From contig CANCSS010000002.1 in assembly GCA_947380905.1 (NCBI GenBank), positions 1 to 64,000 on the forward strand: 64,000 nucleotides of DNA, written 5' to 3'. A program made the translations under genes and the position numbers. The notes beneath the pieces are model-generated. The model was not told the DNA's origin and searched no databases. It worked only from the letters and a program-made list of their open reading frames with translations. Positions 18,750 through 27,546 of this stretch are shown here, one piece after another. Within the stretch, counting starts at the first letter, position 1. Each line of letters opens with the position of its first letter. Origin of the DNA: Chitinophagaceae bacterium (GTDB lineage Bacteria > Bacteroidota > Bacteroidia > Chitinophagales > Chitinophagaceae).

Positions 18750-19178
18750 ATGCAAGACCAAAATTTTAAAAACCATGCTAAAATGGTACCTGGATACCAC
18801 TATGTAACGCTTACCGCTATTCTAGTCTTTCTTATAGCATCCATAAATTATTTAATTCAAGGCACTGCTGAAAATAAATATCTAGGCGCTATGTTATGTT
18901 TACTTTCAGTAATACTTGTTTTATTGGCTTGGTATACAAGAGGCTTTGCATTAAAAGCACAGGATAGGGCCATTCGTGCAGAAGAAAATTTTAGACATTA
19001 CCTTGCAACAGGAAAAGTATTTCCAAAAGAATTAAAAATGGGTCAAATTATTGCTTTACGTTTTGCATCTGAAGAAGAATTTGTTGCATTAACAGCCAAA
19101 GCAGTTGCTGAAAATTTATCCAATAAAGAAATTAAAGTATTGATTAACAACTGGAAAGCAGATGTTTACAGAGCTTAA
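18750..19178 (+). CDS. DUF6526 family membrane protein
   Basis: 142 residues with two membrane segments (about 19-36, LTAILVFLIASINYLI, and 45-62, GAMLCLLSVILVLLAWY) and a cytoplasmic tail with the hallmark TRGFALKAQDRAIRAEENFRHY. This matches DUF6526, a family of unknown function common in Bacteroidota. It is transcribed away from the MBL gene, with a 156-base intergenic spacer, and converges on the next gene. Confidence 0.7.
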   Translation: MQDQNFKNHAKMVPGYHYVTLTAILVFLIASINYLIQGTAENKYLGAMLCLLSVILVLLAWYTRGFALKAQDRAIRAEENFRHYLATGKVFPKELKMGQIIALRFASEEEFVALTAKAVAENLSNKEIKVLINNWKADVYRA

Positions 19179-19186
19179 TCTATTGG

Positions 19187-20047
19187 CTAAAACTTTAAGG
19201 TATACCCTACAATTGGTAAGGCAAAAACACTCCCTCCAGTTTGAAAGCGCGTAAACCCAAAGTCCCAACTGGAAGTGGGTCTTATATTTCTAAAAGTGGC
19301 AATATAAATAGTATTGTCAGTGTTATTGCTTAAAAAATAGCCCTCCCCCTGGAATACCCAATTGCGTGCAAATCTTTTCATCCCTGCCATATAACCAGTG
19401 GGCTTTGGCGCCCAACCATAACCGCTTCCTGAATGTGCCCAACCAGCACCAACACTAAAGTTACCTTCAGCGTTGCCATAGGTATATACCATAAACGGCA
19501 AAGATGCAGACACATTAGAACCAAAATTTTTACCACCATTTACAAGTAAAAATATACTACCTAATGCAATATGAGATTGCTCATCAATTTTAAATGCATA
19601 TTTAAAATTAGGCATCAAAAATACAGACCCTGAAAATAAAGAAGTGAACAATAAGCCGCCTACTCCAACAGATAAATTTTCAGTGACCCCCACTTGCAAG
19701 GTATTGTACTCAAAATCAACATTGTTCCAATAAACCTCCCCTTTGGTTTGGGGCAGGGCAGATGGCCCAAACAAATACCTACTGTAATGTGGATTGGCAA
19801 AAGTGCCATCCTTGGTTATTTGTATTTCTTTTATTTTAGATACTCCCATTTTTCTGATACGATCAGGACCTATTGCTGGATTATTAATATAATAATAGTC
19901 GGCAGTAACACTATCTAACCTTCCTGTTCTGTTGCTGCCGTCCTTTATTTCAAAATTATAGGTATGCCCTGGCAATATTATTTTATTGTTTTGAGCCATT
20001 AGCTGAAAGCTTGAAAAAATAAAAAGAAAGAGAATAACTTTTTTCAT
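19187..20047 (-). CDS. Predicted outer-membrane-type secreted protein of unknown function
   Basis: 286 residues with signal peptide (LFLFIFSSFQLMAQ). The N-terminal part (GSNRTGRLDSVTADYYYINN ... MGVSKIKEIQI) looks like a small beta-rich domain that often precedes barrels in Bacteroidota. The rest alternates glycine and aromatic residues (SVGVGGLLFTSLFSGSVF, HIALGSIFLLVNGG) and ends GYTLKF with a terminal Phe, as outer-membrane barrels do. I do not recognise a named family. Confidence 0.55.
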   Translation of the reverse strand: MKKVILFLFIFSSFQLMAQNNKIILPGHTYNFEIKDGSNRTGRLDSVTADYYYINNPAIGPDRIRKMGVSKIKEIQITKDGTFANPHYSRYLFGPSALPQTKGEVYWNNVDFEYNTLQVGVTENLSVGVGGLLFTSLFSGSVFLMPNFKYAFKIDEQSHIALGSIFLLVNGGKNFGSNVSASLPFMVYTYGNAEGNFSVGAGWAHSGSGYGWAPKPTGYMAGMKRFARNWVFQGEGYFLSNNTDNTIYIATFRNIRPTSSWDFGFTRFQTGGSVFALPIVGYTLKF

Positions 20048-20098
20048 TTTTTTTAATTTGAATATAAGTTATGACATATATTTTTATTGATATGTTAA

Positions 20099-20137
20099 AA
20101 AAAATACCTTACTGAGTATCAACTCAATAAGGTATTT
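20099..20137 (-). terminator. Rho-independent terminator after the symporter gene
   Basis: AAAATACCTTActGAGT and ACTCAaTAAGGTATTTT form a 17-base inverted repeat with one mismatch and a four-base loop. It lies 23 bases past the symporter stop. Confidence 0.75.
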
Positions 20138-20159
20138 TATAGCTTATTACAAAACCCTA

Positions 20160-21791
20160 TTATCCGGCAATGCCCAATGGGGAGAAGTAAATAAATATTC
20201 CCACTAAGATAACAATAGCGATGGTTGACAACCAAACATCAGTCGCATTCCAACTGGCTCTTGATGCTGCTTTATCTGCACTAACGGTAGTCGCAAAAGT
20301 AAGCCCATTCAATTGTTCGTCTGATGGCTTTTCCGTAAACAAACTTACTATGATCAAAATAGCGATGGATACCAAGAATAATATGATACAGAAATATAAA
20401 AAATTAATGGTGGCAAAACTATGTGCAAATCCAGTTAAGGAATCTCTGTTCAATTCTAAAATAATACGCAACATACCTATTAAAAATCCAACGACCATGG
20501 CAGTAAAAGCCCCTTTTGCATTGATTCGCTTTGAGAATACCCCTAATAAAAATACAGCTGCAATAGGTGGCGCTAAATAAGATTGGACGCTTTGTAAATA
20601 TTGATACAATACACCAGATATTTTAGACATAAGCGGTATCCATATCATTCCAAGCACCACTACGATGGCTGTAGTGATACGTCCTACTTTAACCAATTCT
20701 TTATTATTAGCTGTAGGTTTAATTTTTTGATAAATATCCATGGTAAATAAAGTAGAGCATGCATTGTATACTGAAGCCAAAGAACTCATCAATGCTGCCA
20801 ACAAGCCGCCAGCCAATAAACCTCTTAAACCAGCAGGCAATAAATCACGCACTAAAGTTGGGAAAGCCTGATTGGCATCTACTAAATGTAATTTCCCTTG
20901 TTGAGATAATGAATAAGCGATTAATCCTGGAATTAAAAAAATGAAAAATGGCAATAATTTTAAATACGCTGCTAAAATGGTACCGCGACGTGCTTGTTTT
21001 TCGTCACGACCTGCTAAACATCTTTGTACAATATGTTGATCGGTACACCAATACCAAATACCAACAATAGGTGAAGCAAATAGTATACCTGCCCATGGAA
21101 AATTTGGATCGCTTAATGGAGGAAACATATTCAACTTTTCCTTAGGAATGGAAGACATTAAACTGTTCCAACCTCCTACTTCGTGTAAACCATATAACAT
21201 AAGTATTGCAGATCCAGCTAACAACACCACCGCTTGGATGGCTTCGGTATACATTACTGCATGCAAACCTCCAAACACCGTATACACCCCAGTAATGATG
21301 ACCAATATAATTGCAGCAGTCCAAAAATCAATGCTTGGAAAGAAAATGGTAATAACGGTTGCCGCCGCAAATATGGTTACCGATGCTTTAGTAATAATAT
21401 AACTTAGTAATTGTATAATGGATAAAAGGATGCGCGATTTTGCATTGAATCTTCTTTCTAAAAATTCAGGCATCGTATACACCATACTTCTCATGTAAAA
21501 AGGAACAAAAACCCAGCCCAGGGTTAGAATAATCCAAGAGTGCAATTCATAATGTCCCATGATTACTCCAGAACTTGCAGCCGTACCTGCCAAACCCACA
21601 ATATGTTCTGAACCGACATTAGATGCTAATATAGATGCCCCTATTACAAACCAACCTAAATTACGATTGGCTAAAAAATAATCGGAAGGCGATTCTTTAC
21701 TTTTTTTAATGGACCAAACAGCTACTCCAGCTATAACAGCTAAATATAAAATGATAAACAGCCAATCAATAGGGCCTAATAAATGTTCCAT
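20160..21791 (-). CDS. Sodium/solute symporter (SSS family, SGLT-like)
   Basis: The 543-residue inner-membrane protein has about 13-14 hydrophobic segments and belongs to the sodium:solute symporter family. It is close to the SGLT branch: DYFLANRNLGWFVIGASILASNVGSEHIVGLAG near residues 37-70, TEAIQAVVLLAGS, and WYWCTDQHIVQRCLAGRDE near 255, a typical SGLT signature. Substrates in this branch are usually sugars, with sodium. With two sulfatases and a GlcNAc/BadF-type kinase in the window, a desulfated sugar is a reasonable guess, but it is not shown. Confidence 0.9.
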   Translation of the reverse strand: MEHLLGPIDWLFIILYLAVIAGVAVWSIKKSKESPSDYFLANRNLGWFVIGASILASNVGSEHIVGLAGTAASSGVIMGHYELHSWIILTLGWVFVPFYMRSMVYTMPEFLERRFNAKSRILLSIIQLLSYIITKASVTIFAAATVITIFFPSIDFWTAAIILVIITGVYTVFGGLHAVMYTEAIQAVVLLAGSAILMLYGLHEVGGWNSLMSSIPKEKLNMFPPLSDPNFPWAGILFASPIVGIWYWCTDQHIVQRCLAGRDEKQARRGTILAAYLKLLPFFIFLIPGLIAYSLSQQGKLHLVDANQAFPTLVRDLLPAGLRGLLAGGLLAALMSSLASVYNACSTLFTMDIYQKIKPTANNKELVKVGRITTAIVVVLGMIWIPLMSKISGVLYQYLQSVQSYLAPPIAAVFLLGVFSKRINAKGAFTAMVVGFLIGMLRIILELNRDSLTGFAHSFATINFLYFCIILFLVSIAILIIVSLFTEKPSDEQLNGLTFATTVSADKAASRASWNATDVWLSTIAIVILVGIFIYFSPLGIAG

Positions 21792-21843
21792 ACACTAATT
21801 TTGATTCATTAATTTTTATGTAATATACTGAATATTTTTAAAC

Positions 21844-22197
21844 CTATTTTCTCTTGTATCTAATTTTAACTTTAGTTACCCCATCTCCAATCATTCCAAG
21901 CTCTTTGGCAGCCGTTTTAGTTAAATCTATAATACGACCTTGCACAAATGGGCCCCTATCATTTACTCGCACAACTACAGTTTGATTGTTTTTAAGATTG
22001 GTTACCTCCACTTTGGTTCCAAAAGGAAGTGTTTTATGCGCGGCTGTATTTTTATTGTGCCTAAAAATTTCCCCATTGGCAGTAGTTCTTCCTTCATAAT
22101 AGTCTGAATAAAAAGATGCCATGCCTTTTTGGGTAGCATAACCACAAGAACAAAGTGAACAAATAATAAAACATGCCAACCCAATTGTATACTTCAT
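21844..22197 (-). CDS. rlpA: RlpA-like septal ring lytic transglycosylase-family lipoprotein
   Basis: 117 residues: a type II signal ([15 protein letters not shown]) and a double-psi beta-barrel RlpA domain, [59 protein letters not shown]. The conserved His in [10 protein letters not shown] and the NDRGP motif are present. It has no SPOR domain, so it is the short form. RlpA acts on denuded peptidoglycan at the septum in other bacteria. A divergent second RlpA-like protein is at 50812-51303. Confidence 0.88.
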   Translation of the reverse strand: MKYTIGLACFIICSLCSCGYATQKGMASFYSDYYEGRTTANGEIFRHNKNTAAHKTLPFGTKVEVTNLKNNQTVVVRVNDRGPFVQGRIIDLTKTAAKELGMIGDGVTKVKIRYKRK

Positions 22198-22227
22198 GTT
22201 GGCAGCTTTCTATTTACTAAATAAATT

Positions 22228-23130
22228 TTACTTGGCATCTAAAATAACAGGCGTTTTACCACCGCCCATAATTATTACTTTTGCATTTGGAGAGGTAATC
22301 AAGCCTTTCATGACCTGAATTTGCTCATACTGCAATTGCTTGTCTCCCAATCCTGAACTTATAATTTTTTGATAATCGGCGATCCCTTGCGCTTCTACTC
22401 TTTTACGCTCTGCCTCTTGTTTTTCTTTTTGCAACACAAACTGCATTTTTTGCGCATCTTGCTCTGCTTTAATTTTATCCTCAATGGACGCTTTCACAGT
22501 AGCTGGCAAAACTATGTTTCTTACTAATAATTGCTCTAATACCAAACCTCTTATTTTTAAATTTTCTTCAATGGTTTTAAATATTCTGCTTTGAAATTCG
22601 TCACGTTTAACAGAATATAAATCAACCGCAGTATAATACACTGCATTGTCTCTAATTTTAGTCCTGGTAATTGGTCTTACAATTATATTTTTAAAATCAT
22701 ACCCAATTTCTCTTACAATTTTTGGTGCTTCAGAAGATTGTACTCGATATAAAACAGTTAAATCAATCACTACCTCTAATCCATCTGCAGTTAAAACACG
22801 AATGGCGTCATCTCCTGCCACTTCCCCTTCGGTATGCACTCCGCTCATGGTGTAATTTTGTGTTCTAACATCTATGGTATTTACTTGCACCAATGGATTT
22901 ACAAAATTCAAGCCACTAGTTATTACGTCATCTTGTACTTTTCCAAACATGGATTTAACTCCTATTTGTCCTGCATCAATTTGTTTGATACAAGAAGTAA
23001 GTACCCCTATTATAATGACTACAAGTCCTATACTTCGAATGGTACCAGTTGGAATGGCCACTGGTAAATTAAGATTTTGGACAGCTCCCGCTGCAAAAAA
23101 TAAAACAATCCCTAAAATAATAAATAACAT
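22228..23130 (-). CDS. Prohibitin-like SPFH/band 7 membrane protein
   Basis: 300 residues. Two N-terminal hydrophobic stretches (about 1-18 and 30-48, IRSIGLVVIIIGVLTSC) anchor the protein. The SPFH/band 7 domain spans about 48-220 (IDAGQIGVKSMFGKV, GLNFVNPLVQVNTIDVRTQNY, TADGLEVVIDLTVLYRV, LLVRNIVLPATV). A charged coiled coil follows (IKAEQDAQKMQFVLQKEKQEAERKRVEAQG). Proteins of this kind form membrane-associated oligomers and often modulate FtsH-type proteases. The partner is not shown by the context. Confidence 0.88.
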   Translation of the reverse strand: MLFIILGIVLFFAAGAVQNLNLPVAIPTGTIRSIGLVVIIIGVLTSCIKQIDAGQIGVKSMFGKVQDDVITSGLNFVNPLVQVNTIDVRTQNYTMSGVHTEGEVAGDDAIRVLTADGLEVVIDLTVLYRVQSSEAPKIVREIGYDFKNIIVRPITRTKIRDNAVYYTAVDLYSVKRDEFQSRIFKTIEENLKIRGLVLEQLLVRNIVLPATVKASIEDKIKAEQDAQKMQFVLQKEKQEAERKRVEAQGIADYQKIISSGLGDKQLQYEQIQVMKGLITSPNAKVIIMGGGKTPVILDAK

Positions 23131-23265
23131 AAAAATTGATTTAAAAAGGGCCTAGTAAAATACCCTGGATTGACAAATTTGTCTATATAAAAGTACAGCT
23201 TATTTTGCTTTATCGCACTCCATTTGGTTTATTTTGAATAAATTAGTAGCCTAATTACATTCCAT

Positions 23266-24735
23266 ATGAAAAAATCAATTTTTGCCTTAAGTTTAGCTTT
23301 CTTATTTGTAGTAAACAAACTAGATGCACAAAGCAACCCTAACTGGAACAATGTTTTCAAAAACATCAATAAAGAAGTTGCTGCAAACTCCAATGCTTAC
23401 CTCTCCCTTAAAATTGCTACCGAAACCATCGGGCATCGCTTAACAGGTTCAGCCAATGGCAAAAGAGCAGAACAATATGCATTTGATTTATTAAAATCAT
23501 ATGGCTTTACCAATTTGCGTTTCCAACCTTTTGAAGTAGAAAGCTGGAGTCGTGGAAAAATTCATGTCACCATTGGAGCAGACCTACAAAATCAACACGA
23601 TATTAAATCTGTTACCTTGGCTCATTCTCCTGTAAATGCAGATGTGAGCCTAGAAGTGATAGATATGGGCAACGGAGTGGAAGATGATTATATAGCCAAC
23701 CCAGCTAAAGTAAATGGAAAAATTGCATTGGTATATTTAGGAGTACTTCCTAACTCAAAAGCAGGAACCCCCTCACTACACCGCTCGGAAAAAACTGCAT
23801 TGGCAACTAAATATGGTGCCAAAGGCATGATCATTATTAATACTGCACCCAACGGCGTCTTACTAACTGGTACTGCTTCGGTTACTGGAAAATTAATTCC
23901 TATTCCCGCCATCTGCGTGGGAAAAGAAGATGGCCTTGCCTTAAGAGAGCAACTTGCCAATGGAAAATTATTTAGTCATATTACCATGAATAATTTTTCA
24001 GGTATGATTAAAGCACGCAATGTGGTTGCTACCATAACAGGCAAATCAATTCCCAATGAAAAAGTGGTGATAGGTGGCCACTTAGACAGTTGGGATTTAG
24101 CTACCGGTGCTATTGATAATGGCATTGGTTCTTTTTCTGTTTTAGATATGGCACGCACTTTTATAAAATTAAAATTAAACCCAGCCAGAACCGTTGAGTT
24201 TGTAATGTTTATGGGAGAAGAAGAAGGCTTGCTAGGCTCAAGAGCTTATGTAAAGGAGGCGATTAAAAATAAAAGCATAGATCAAATCAGATACATGCTC
24301 AATTTTGACATGACCAATGACCCTAAAGGATATTCAACAAGTGCAGAAGACAGTAAAGATTTAATCAGTGGCATTGGCGCCATTGCACATTCAATTGATA
24401 CTTCATTTACGAATCTATTTAGAGTAGGTGCTGGCTTACACAGCGACAACCAACCCTTTATGCTACAAGGCGTTCCTACCGGCGGTGCTGCTGGGGGTGG
24501 CCTTCCTAAAAATGCGGGGCCCTGCTATCATGCAGATTGTGATGTATTTAGTTTGGTAGAAGAAAATGGTATGAAAAATACCGTTCGCTTTGGTTCGATG
24601 TTATTGTATGGTATCGCAGACGCCACAGAAATTAAATCAAAACATTTTACGGATGAAGAAACCAAAAATTTCCTACTTAAAAATAATTTAAAAGAGCCCT
24701 TACAAATTGCTGGCGAATGGCGTTGGAAAGATTAA
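23266..24735 (+). CDS. Secreted M28-family zinc aminopeptidase/carboxypeptidase with PA domain
   Basis: 489 residues with a signal peptide ending near residue 20 (LDAQ). A PA-type insert lies about 130-245 (VNGKIALVYLG, KYGAKGMIIIN, IPAICVGKEDG). The M28 catalytic core follows with all expected residues: H272 and D274 (GGHLDSWD), the bridging D284 (GAIDNGIGS), the general-base pair E318-E319 (MGEEEGLLGS), D348 (LNFDMTND) and a late His in CYHADCDVFSLV. It resembles plasma glutamate carboxypeptidase-like dipeptidases. It should be active in the periplasm or outside. Confidence 0.92.
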   Translation: MKKSIFALSLAFLFVVNKLDAQSNPNWNNVFKNINKEVAANSNAYLSLKIATETIGHRLTGSANGKRAEQYAFDLLKSYGFTNLRFQPFEVESWSRGKIHVTIGADLQNQHDIKSVTLAHSPVNADVSLEVIDMGNGVEDDYIANPAKVNGKIALVYLGVLPNSKAGTPSLHRSEKTALATKYGAKGMIIINTAPNGVLLTGTASVTGKLIPIPAICVGKEDGLALREQLANGKLFSHITMNNFSGMIKARNVVATITGKSIPNEKVVIGGHLDSWDLATGAIDNGIGSFSVLDMARTFIKLKLNPARTVEFVMFMGEEEGLLGSRAYVKEAIKNKSIDQIRYMLNFDMTNDPKGYSTSAEDSKDLISGIGAIAHSIDTSFTNLFRVGAGLHSDNQPFMLQGVPTGGAAGGGLPKNAGPCYHADCDVFSLVEENGMKNTVRFGSMLLYGIADATEIKSKHFTDEETKNFLLKNNLKEPLQIAGEWRWKD

Positions 24736-24766
24736 TTATATAATTTACTGATTTTTTGAAATAAAG

Positions 24767-24790
24767 AGGGCCCCATAGAAATGGGGCCCT
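24767..24790 (+). terminator. Rho-independent terminator between convergent genes
   Basis: AGGGCCCCAT-agaa-ATGGGGCCCT is a perfect 10-base-pair stem followed by GATTTTT. It serves the M28 gene and could also act on the converging porin gene, since T-rich sequence follows in the other direction too. Confidence 0.85.
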
Positions 24791-24848
24791 GATTTTTAAC
24801 GATTGCTTGCTTAAACCAATAAACCTGAACTATAAAAAAACTTAAATT

Positions 24849-25868
24849 TTAAAACCGATACACTGCAGCAAGTAAGAAATTGCCAGCATAAGGATTTAAG
24901 TGATTGTTATTATTTATAAATATCTTGTCTTTAGCATTATCAAACCTTATTTCAGGTATTAAAGTCAACTTTGCAAAGTGAATGTTTGCAGAAAATGTAT
25001 TTTGAAAAATAGAGGTCCCCACCCCTGCAGCGCTTTTGGTGTCATCAAAAAATTCCGTTCTCCAAGTAAACCCAAATTTTGAAACTGGATCATAATTTAC
25101 ATAAAACGCATGGCTGCTCCAGTTAGCGCCAGCTATATTAGCAACAGTACCGTCATAATTAATTCCAATTTGGCTGGTCACCACTCCATTTAATACCAGA
25201 TCAAATTGAGATTTGTCTTTGCCTCCTTGATAATTCAAAAAAGCTTTTAATTGATTATCTCTAGTTCCAGTACTAAATTGAGCAATGAGCATTTTATTGG
25301 GGGAAGAAGTACTTACAAAATCAGTGGGTTGCGCCACTCCAATCATCAGGGCCGACTTACCACCTAATGCGATATCTGCTCTAATACCTGTATGAAAGAA
25401 AGGACCATAGGTATATCCATAGCTGGTACTATAGTTTCTATTAGAATAAGCGTCTAATGATTCATATCCAATATGGGTAGCCCATTTTCCTACGGTAAAC
25501 TTGATGCTTGAATTAGGTGAATAACTTATCAATACCTGTTTGAACATCGTTGCCACCCCAACATCATTGTGAGAAAATTCCTCCGTTCTTTTACCCACTC
25601 CTAAATCAATGGTAGTCGCAAAATTTCCCAAAGTTTTATCTACTTTAAAAGAAGCCATCCCTAATTGTAATGCGTTGCTAGAATTGGTAAAGCTTGTTTT
25701 ATTATTTTCCGATTTACTAGCAAAGTCGCCTTTATAATAACCATCTATATAATAAGTATAGGTGGTCGAACTGCTTAGTGCAGTTGGCAACATTTTTGAA
25801 GTATCCACTTGAGCCATTGATTCAATAACTAACATAAGGCCTAATAATAATGACATTGCTTTTTTCAT
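24849..25868 (-). CDS. Outer-membrane porin, BBP2/OmpL-like
   Basis: 339 residues with a signal peptide (LLLGLMLVIESMAQ). The domain matches putative beta-barrel porin-2: TTYTYYIDGYYKGDF, ALQLGMASFKVDKTLGNFATTIDLGVGKR, VGKWATHIGYESLDAYSNRNYSTSYGYTYGPFFHTG, and the final AVYRF with terminal Phe. It is presumably a passive channel in the outer membrane. Substrate unknown. Its upstream region is an unusually AT-rich spacer shared with the divergent sensor kinase operon, so the two could be co-controlled. Confidence 0.8.
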   Translation of the reverse strand: MKKAMSLLLGLMLVIESMAQVDTSKMLPTALSSSTTYTYYIDGYYKGDFASKSENNKTSFTNSSNALQLGMASFKVDKTLGNFATTIDLGVGKRTEEFSHNDVGVATMFKQVLISYSPNSSIKFTVGKWATHIGYESLDAYSNRNYSTSYGYTYGPFFHTGIRADIALGGKSALMIGVAQPTDFVSTSSPNKMLIAQFSTGTRDNQLKAFLNYQGGKDKSQFDLVLNGVVTSQIGINYDGTVANIAGANWSSHAFYVNYDPVSKFGFTWRTEFFDDTKSAAGVGTSIFQNTFSANIHFAKLTLIPEIRFDNAKDKIFINNNNHLNPYAGNFLLAAVYRF

Positions 25869-26262
25869 AGCTTGTAGGGTAGAATTATTTATATTATATT
25901 TTATTATATATATAATAATTAATAGTTATTTTAACTTTTAATTTAATATCATATTAATGCATTTTTATAATTATTATAATAAATTATTCATTTTCAATAT
26001 TTTATGAAAAATATATTCATATTATATTTATATTTAATTTAAAATAATAATGCTAAATTAACTAATTTTTTGTATTTTATGAAACTTTGATATATATATT
26101 TATTTAATTAATATTATATATTGATAGTTGTTTAAGTATCTATTTTCTAATAGTATATATCATCAAACAAAAAATGATGGCTAAATAATCTAATTAATTA
26201 GATATCAGGCAAATAGCAGAAAAAATCGTAAATTGAGAATAGTGACTATTTAGTTATCCATT
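25869..26262. other. AT-rich divergent intergenic region
   Basis: About 394 bases without a gene lie between the porin and the PAS kinase genes. The sequence is nearly all A and T with long runs of alternating TA. I see no clear TAnnTTTG box, no hairpin terminator and no small ORF with a signal peptide. It must hold both divergent promoters. Confidence 0.6.
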
Positions 26263-27531
26263 ATGCCAAATAAAGAACCCACAGCCGCTGGCAACGATAT
26301 CAAATTTGAAGCCCTTTTCAATTCTGCTACTATGGCTATTATAGTAGTAGACAAGCAAGGCGTGATTGTCATGGCCAATGAATATGCTAATTCCCTATTT
26401 GCATACATGAATGATAGCATGGTGGGACAATTGTTAGAAACACTAATTCCTCAACGTTACCACCACAATCATGTCGGTCACCGCAATCATTATATAGAAC
26501 AACCCAAGGCCCGTACTATGGGATTAGGCATGACGCTTTCGGCACAAAGAAAAGATGGAACTGAATTCCCTGTTGAAATTAGCTTGGGTCATTTTAAAAC
26601 TGGCCTGGAACAATTTGCTATCGCTTATATAGCAGACATTACTAAAAGGAAACAAAGTGAAGAAAAGATAATACTACAACAGGCTGAAATGGAATTGGTA
26701 AATGAAGAAATGAAAAAGCTAAATGCCAATTTGGAAGCAACGGTTGATTCAAGAACCAATGAACTTCAGATTACTTTGAATGCACTAAAAACTTCTAAAG
26801 AAGAGCTCACGCTATCCTTAGAAAAAGAAAAAGAAGTCAACGACCTAAAATCAAGATTCGTTTCAATGGCCTCTCATGAATTTAGAACGCCATTAAGTAC
26901 CATTCTTTCTTCCATCTCCTTACTTTCTAAATACATTTCTACCGAAGAACAACACAAAAGAGACAAACATATTGACAGAATTAAATCCTCGGTTAAAACA
27001 CTTACCGATATTTTAAATGAGTTTCTATCCCTAGGTAGAATTGAAGAAGGAAAAGTAGATGTAAAAGCTGAAGAATTTAACATTACTGCCTTTTTCAATG
27101 ACACTATTAATGAAATGTCTGTTTTACTTAAATCAGGTCAAAATTTTAAATACGAGCAATTAGGCTTAATAAATACTTACACTGATAGCAACTTACTAAA
27201 ACATATTATGATTAACCTCATTTCCAATGCCATCAAGTTCTCCCCTGAAAATTCAATAATATCCATAGAAACGGAGGTTACTATAAATACTACTACTATA
27301 AAAATTACTGACAATGGCATTGGCATTCCAGCAAGTGACCAAATTCATTTATTTGAACGTTTTTTTAGAGCCACCAATGTCACCAACATTCAAGGGACTG
27401 GACTTGGACTTCATATAGTAGGCAGGTACATAGAAATTTTAAAAGGTACGATCAATTACTATAGTGAATTTGAAAAAGGAAGCACTTTTGAAATTCAATT
27501 GCCCACTAAAATGACAAACGATTTTGATTAA
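26263..27531 (+). CDS. PAS-domain sensor histidine kinase
   Basis: 422 residues, no membrane segments, so a cytoplasmic sensor. A PAS domain spans about 14-130 (FNSATMAIIVVDKQGVIVMANEYANSLFAY, then RKDGTEFPVEISLGHFKT and the PAC-like YIADITKRKQSEEK). A coiled coil runs to about 195. HisKA follows with the phospho-acceptor H205 (ASHEFRTPLSTILSSISLL), then HATPase_c with HIMINLISNAIKFSP (N box), ITDNGIGIP (G1) and GTGLGLHIV (G2). No heme or Fe-S residues can be recognised in the PAS domain by eye, so the signal is unknown. It sits 15 bases before its presumed partner regulator. Confidence 0.93.
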   Translation: MPNKEPTAAGNDIKFEALFNSATMAIIVVDKQGVIVMANEYANSLFAYMNDSMVGQLLETLIPQRYHHNHVGHRNHYIEQPKARTMGLGMTLSAQRKDGTEFPVEISLGHFKTGLEQFAIAYIADITKRKQSEEKIILQQAEMELVNEEMKKLNANLEATVDSRTNELQITLNALKTSKEELTLSLEKEKEVNDLKSRFVSMASHEFRTPLSTILSSISLLSKYISTEEQHKRDKHIDRIKSSVKTLTDILNEFLSLGRIEEGKVDVKAEEFNITAFFNDTINEMSVLLKSGQNFKYEQLGLINTYTDSNLLKHIMINLISNAIKFSPENSIISIETEVTINTTTIKITDNGIGIPASDQIHLFERFFRATNVTNIQGTGLGLHIVGRYIEILKGTINYYSEFEKGSTFEIQLPTKMTNDFD

Positions 27532-27546
27532 AAAATATAAATTAAT

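Noticed and set aside
23172-23183. Palindrome GACAAATTTGTC between the prohibitin-like and M28 genes
   Set aside because: A 12-base palindrome in AT-rich DNA is weak evidence alone; no second copy or adjacent regulator gene was seen.
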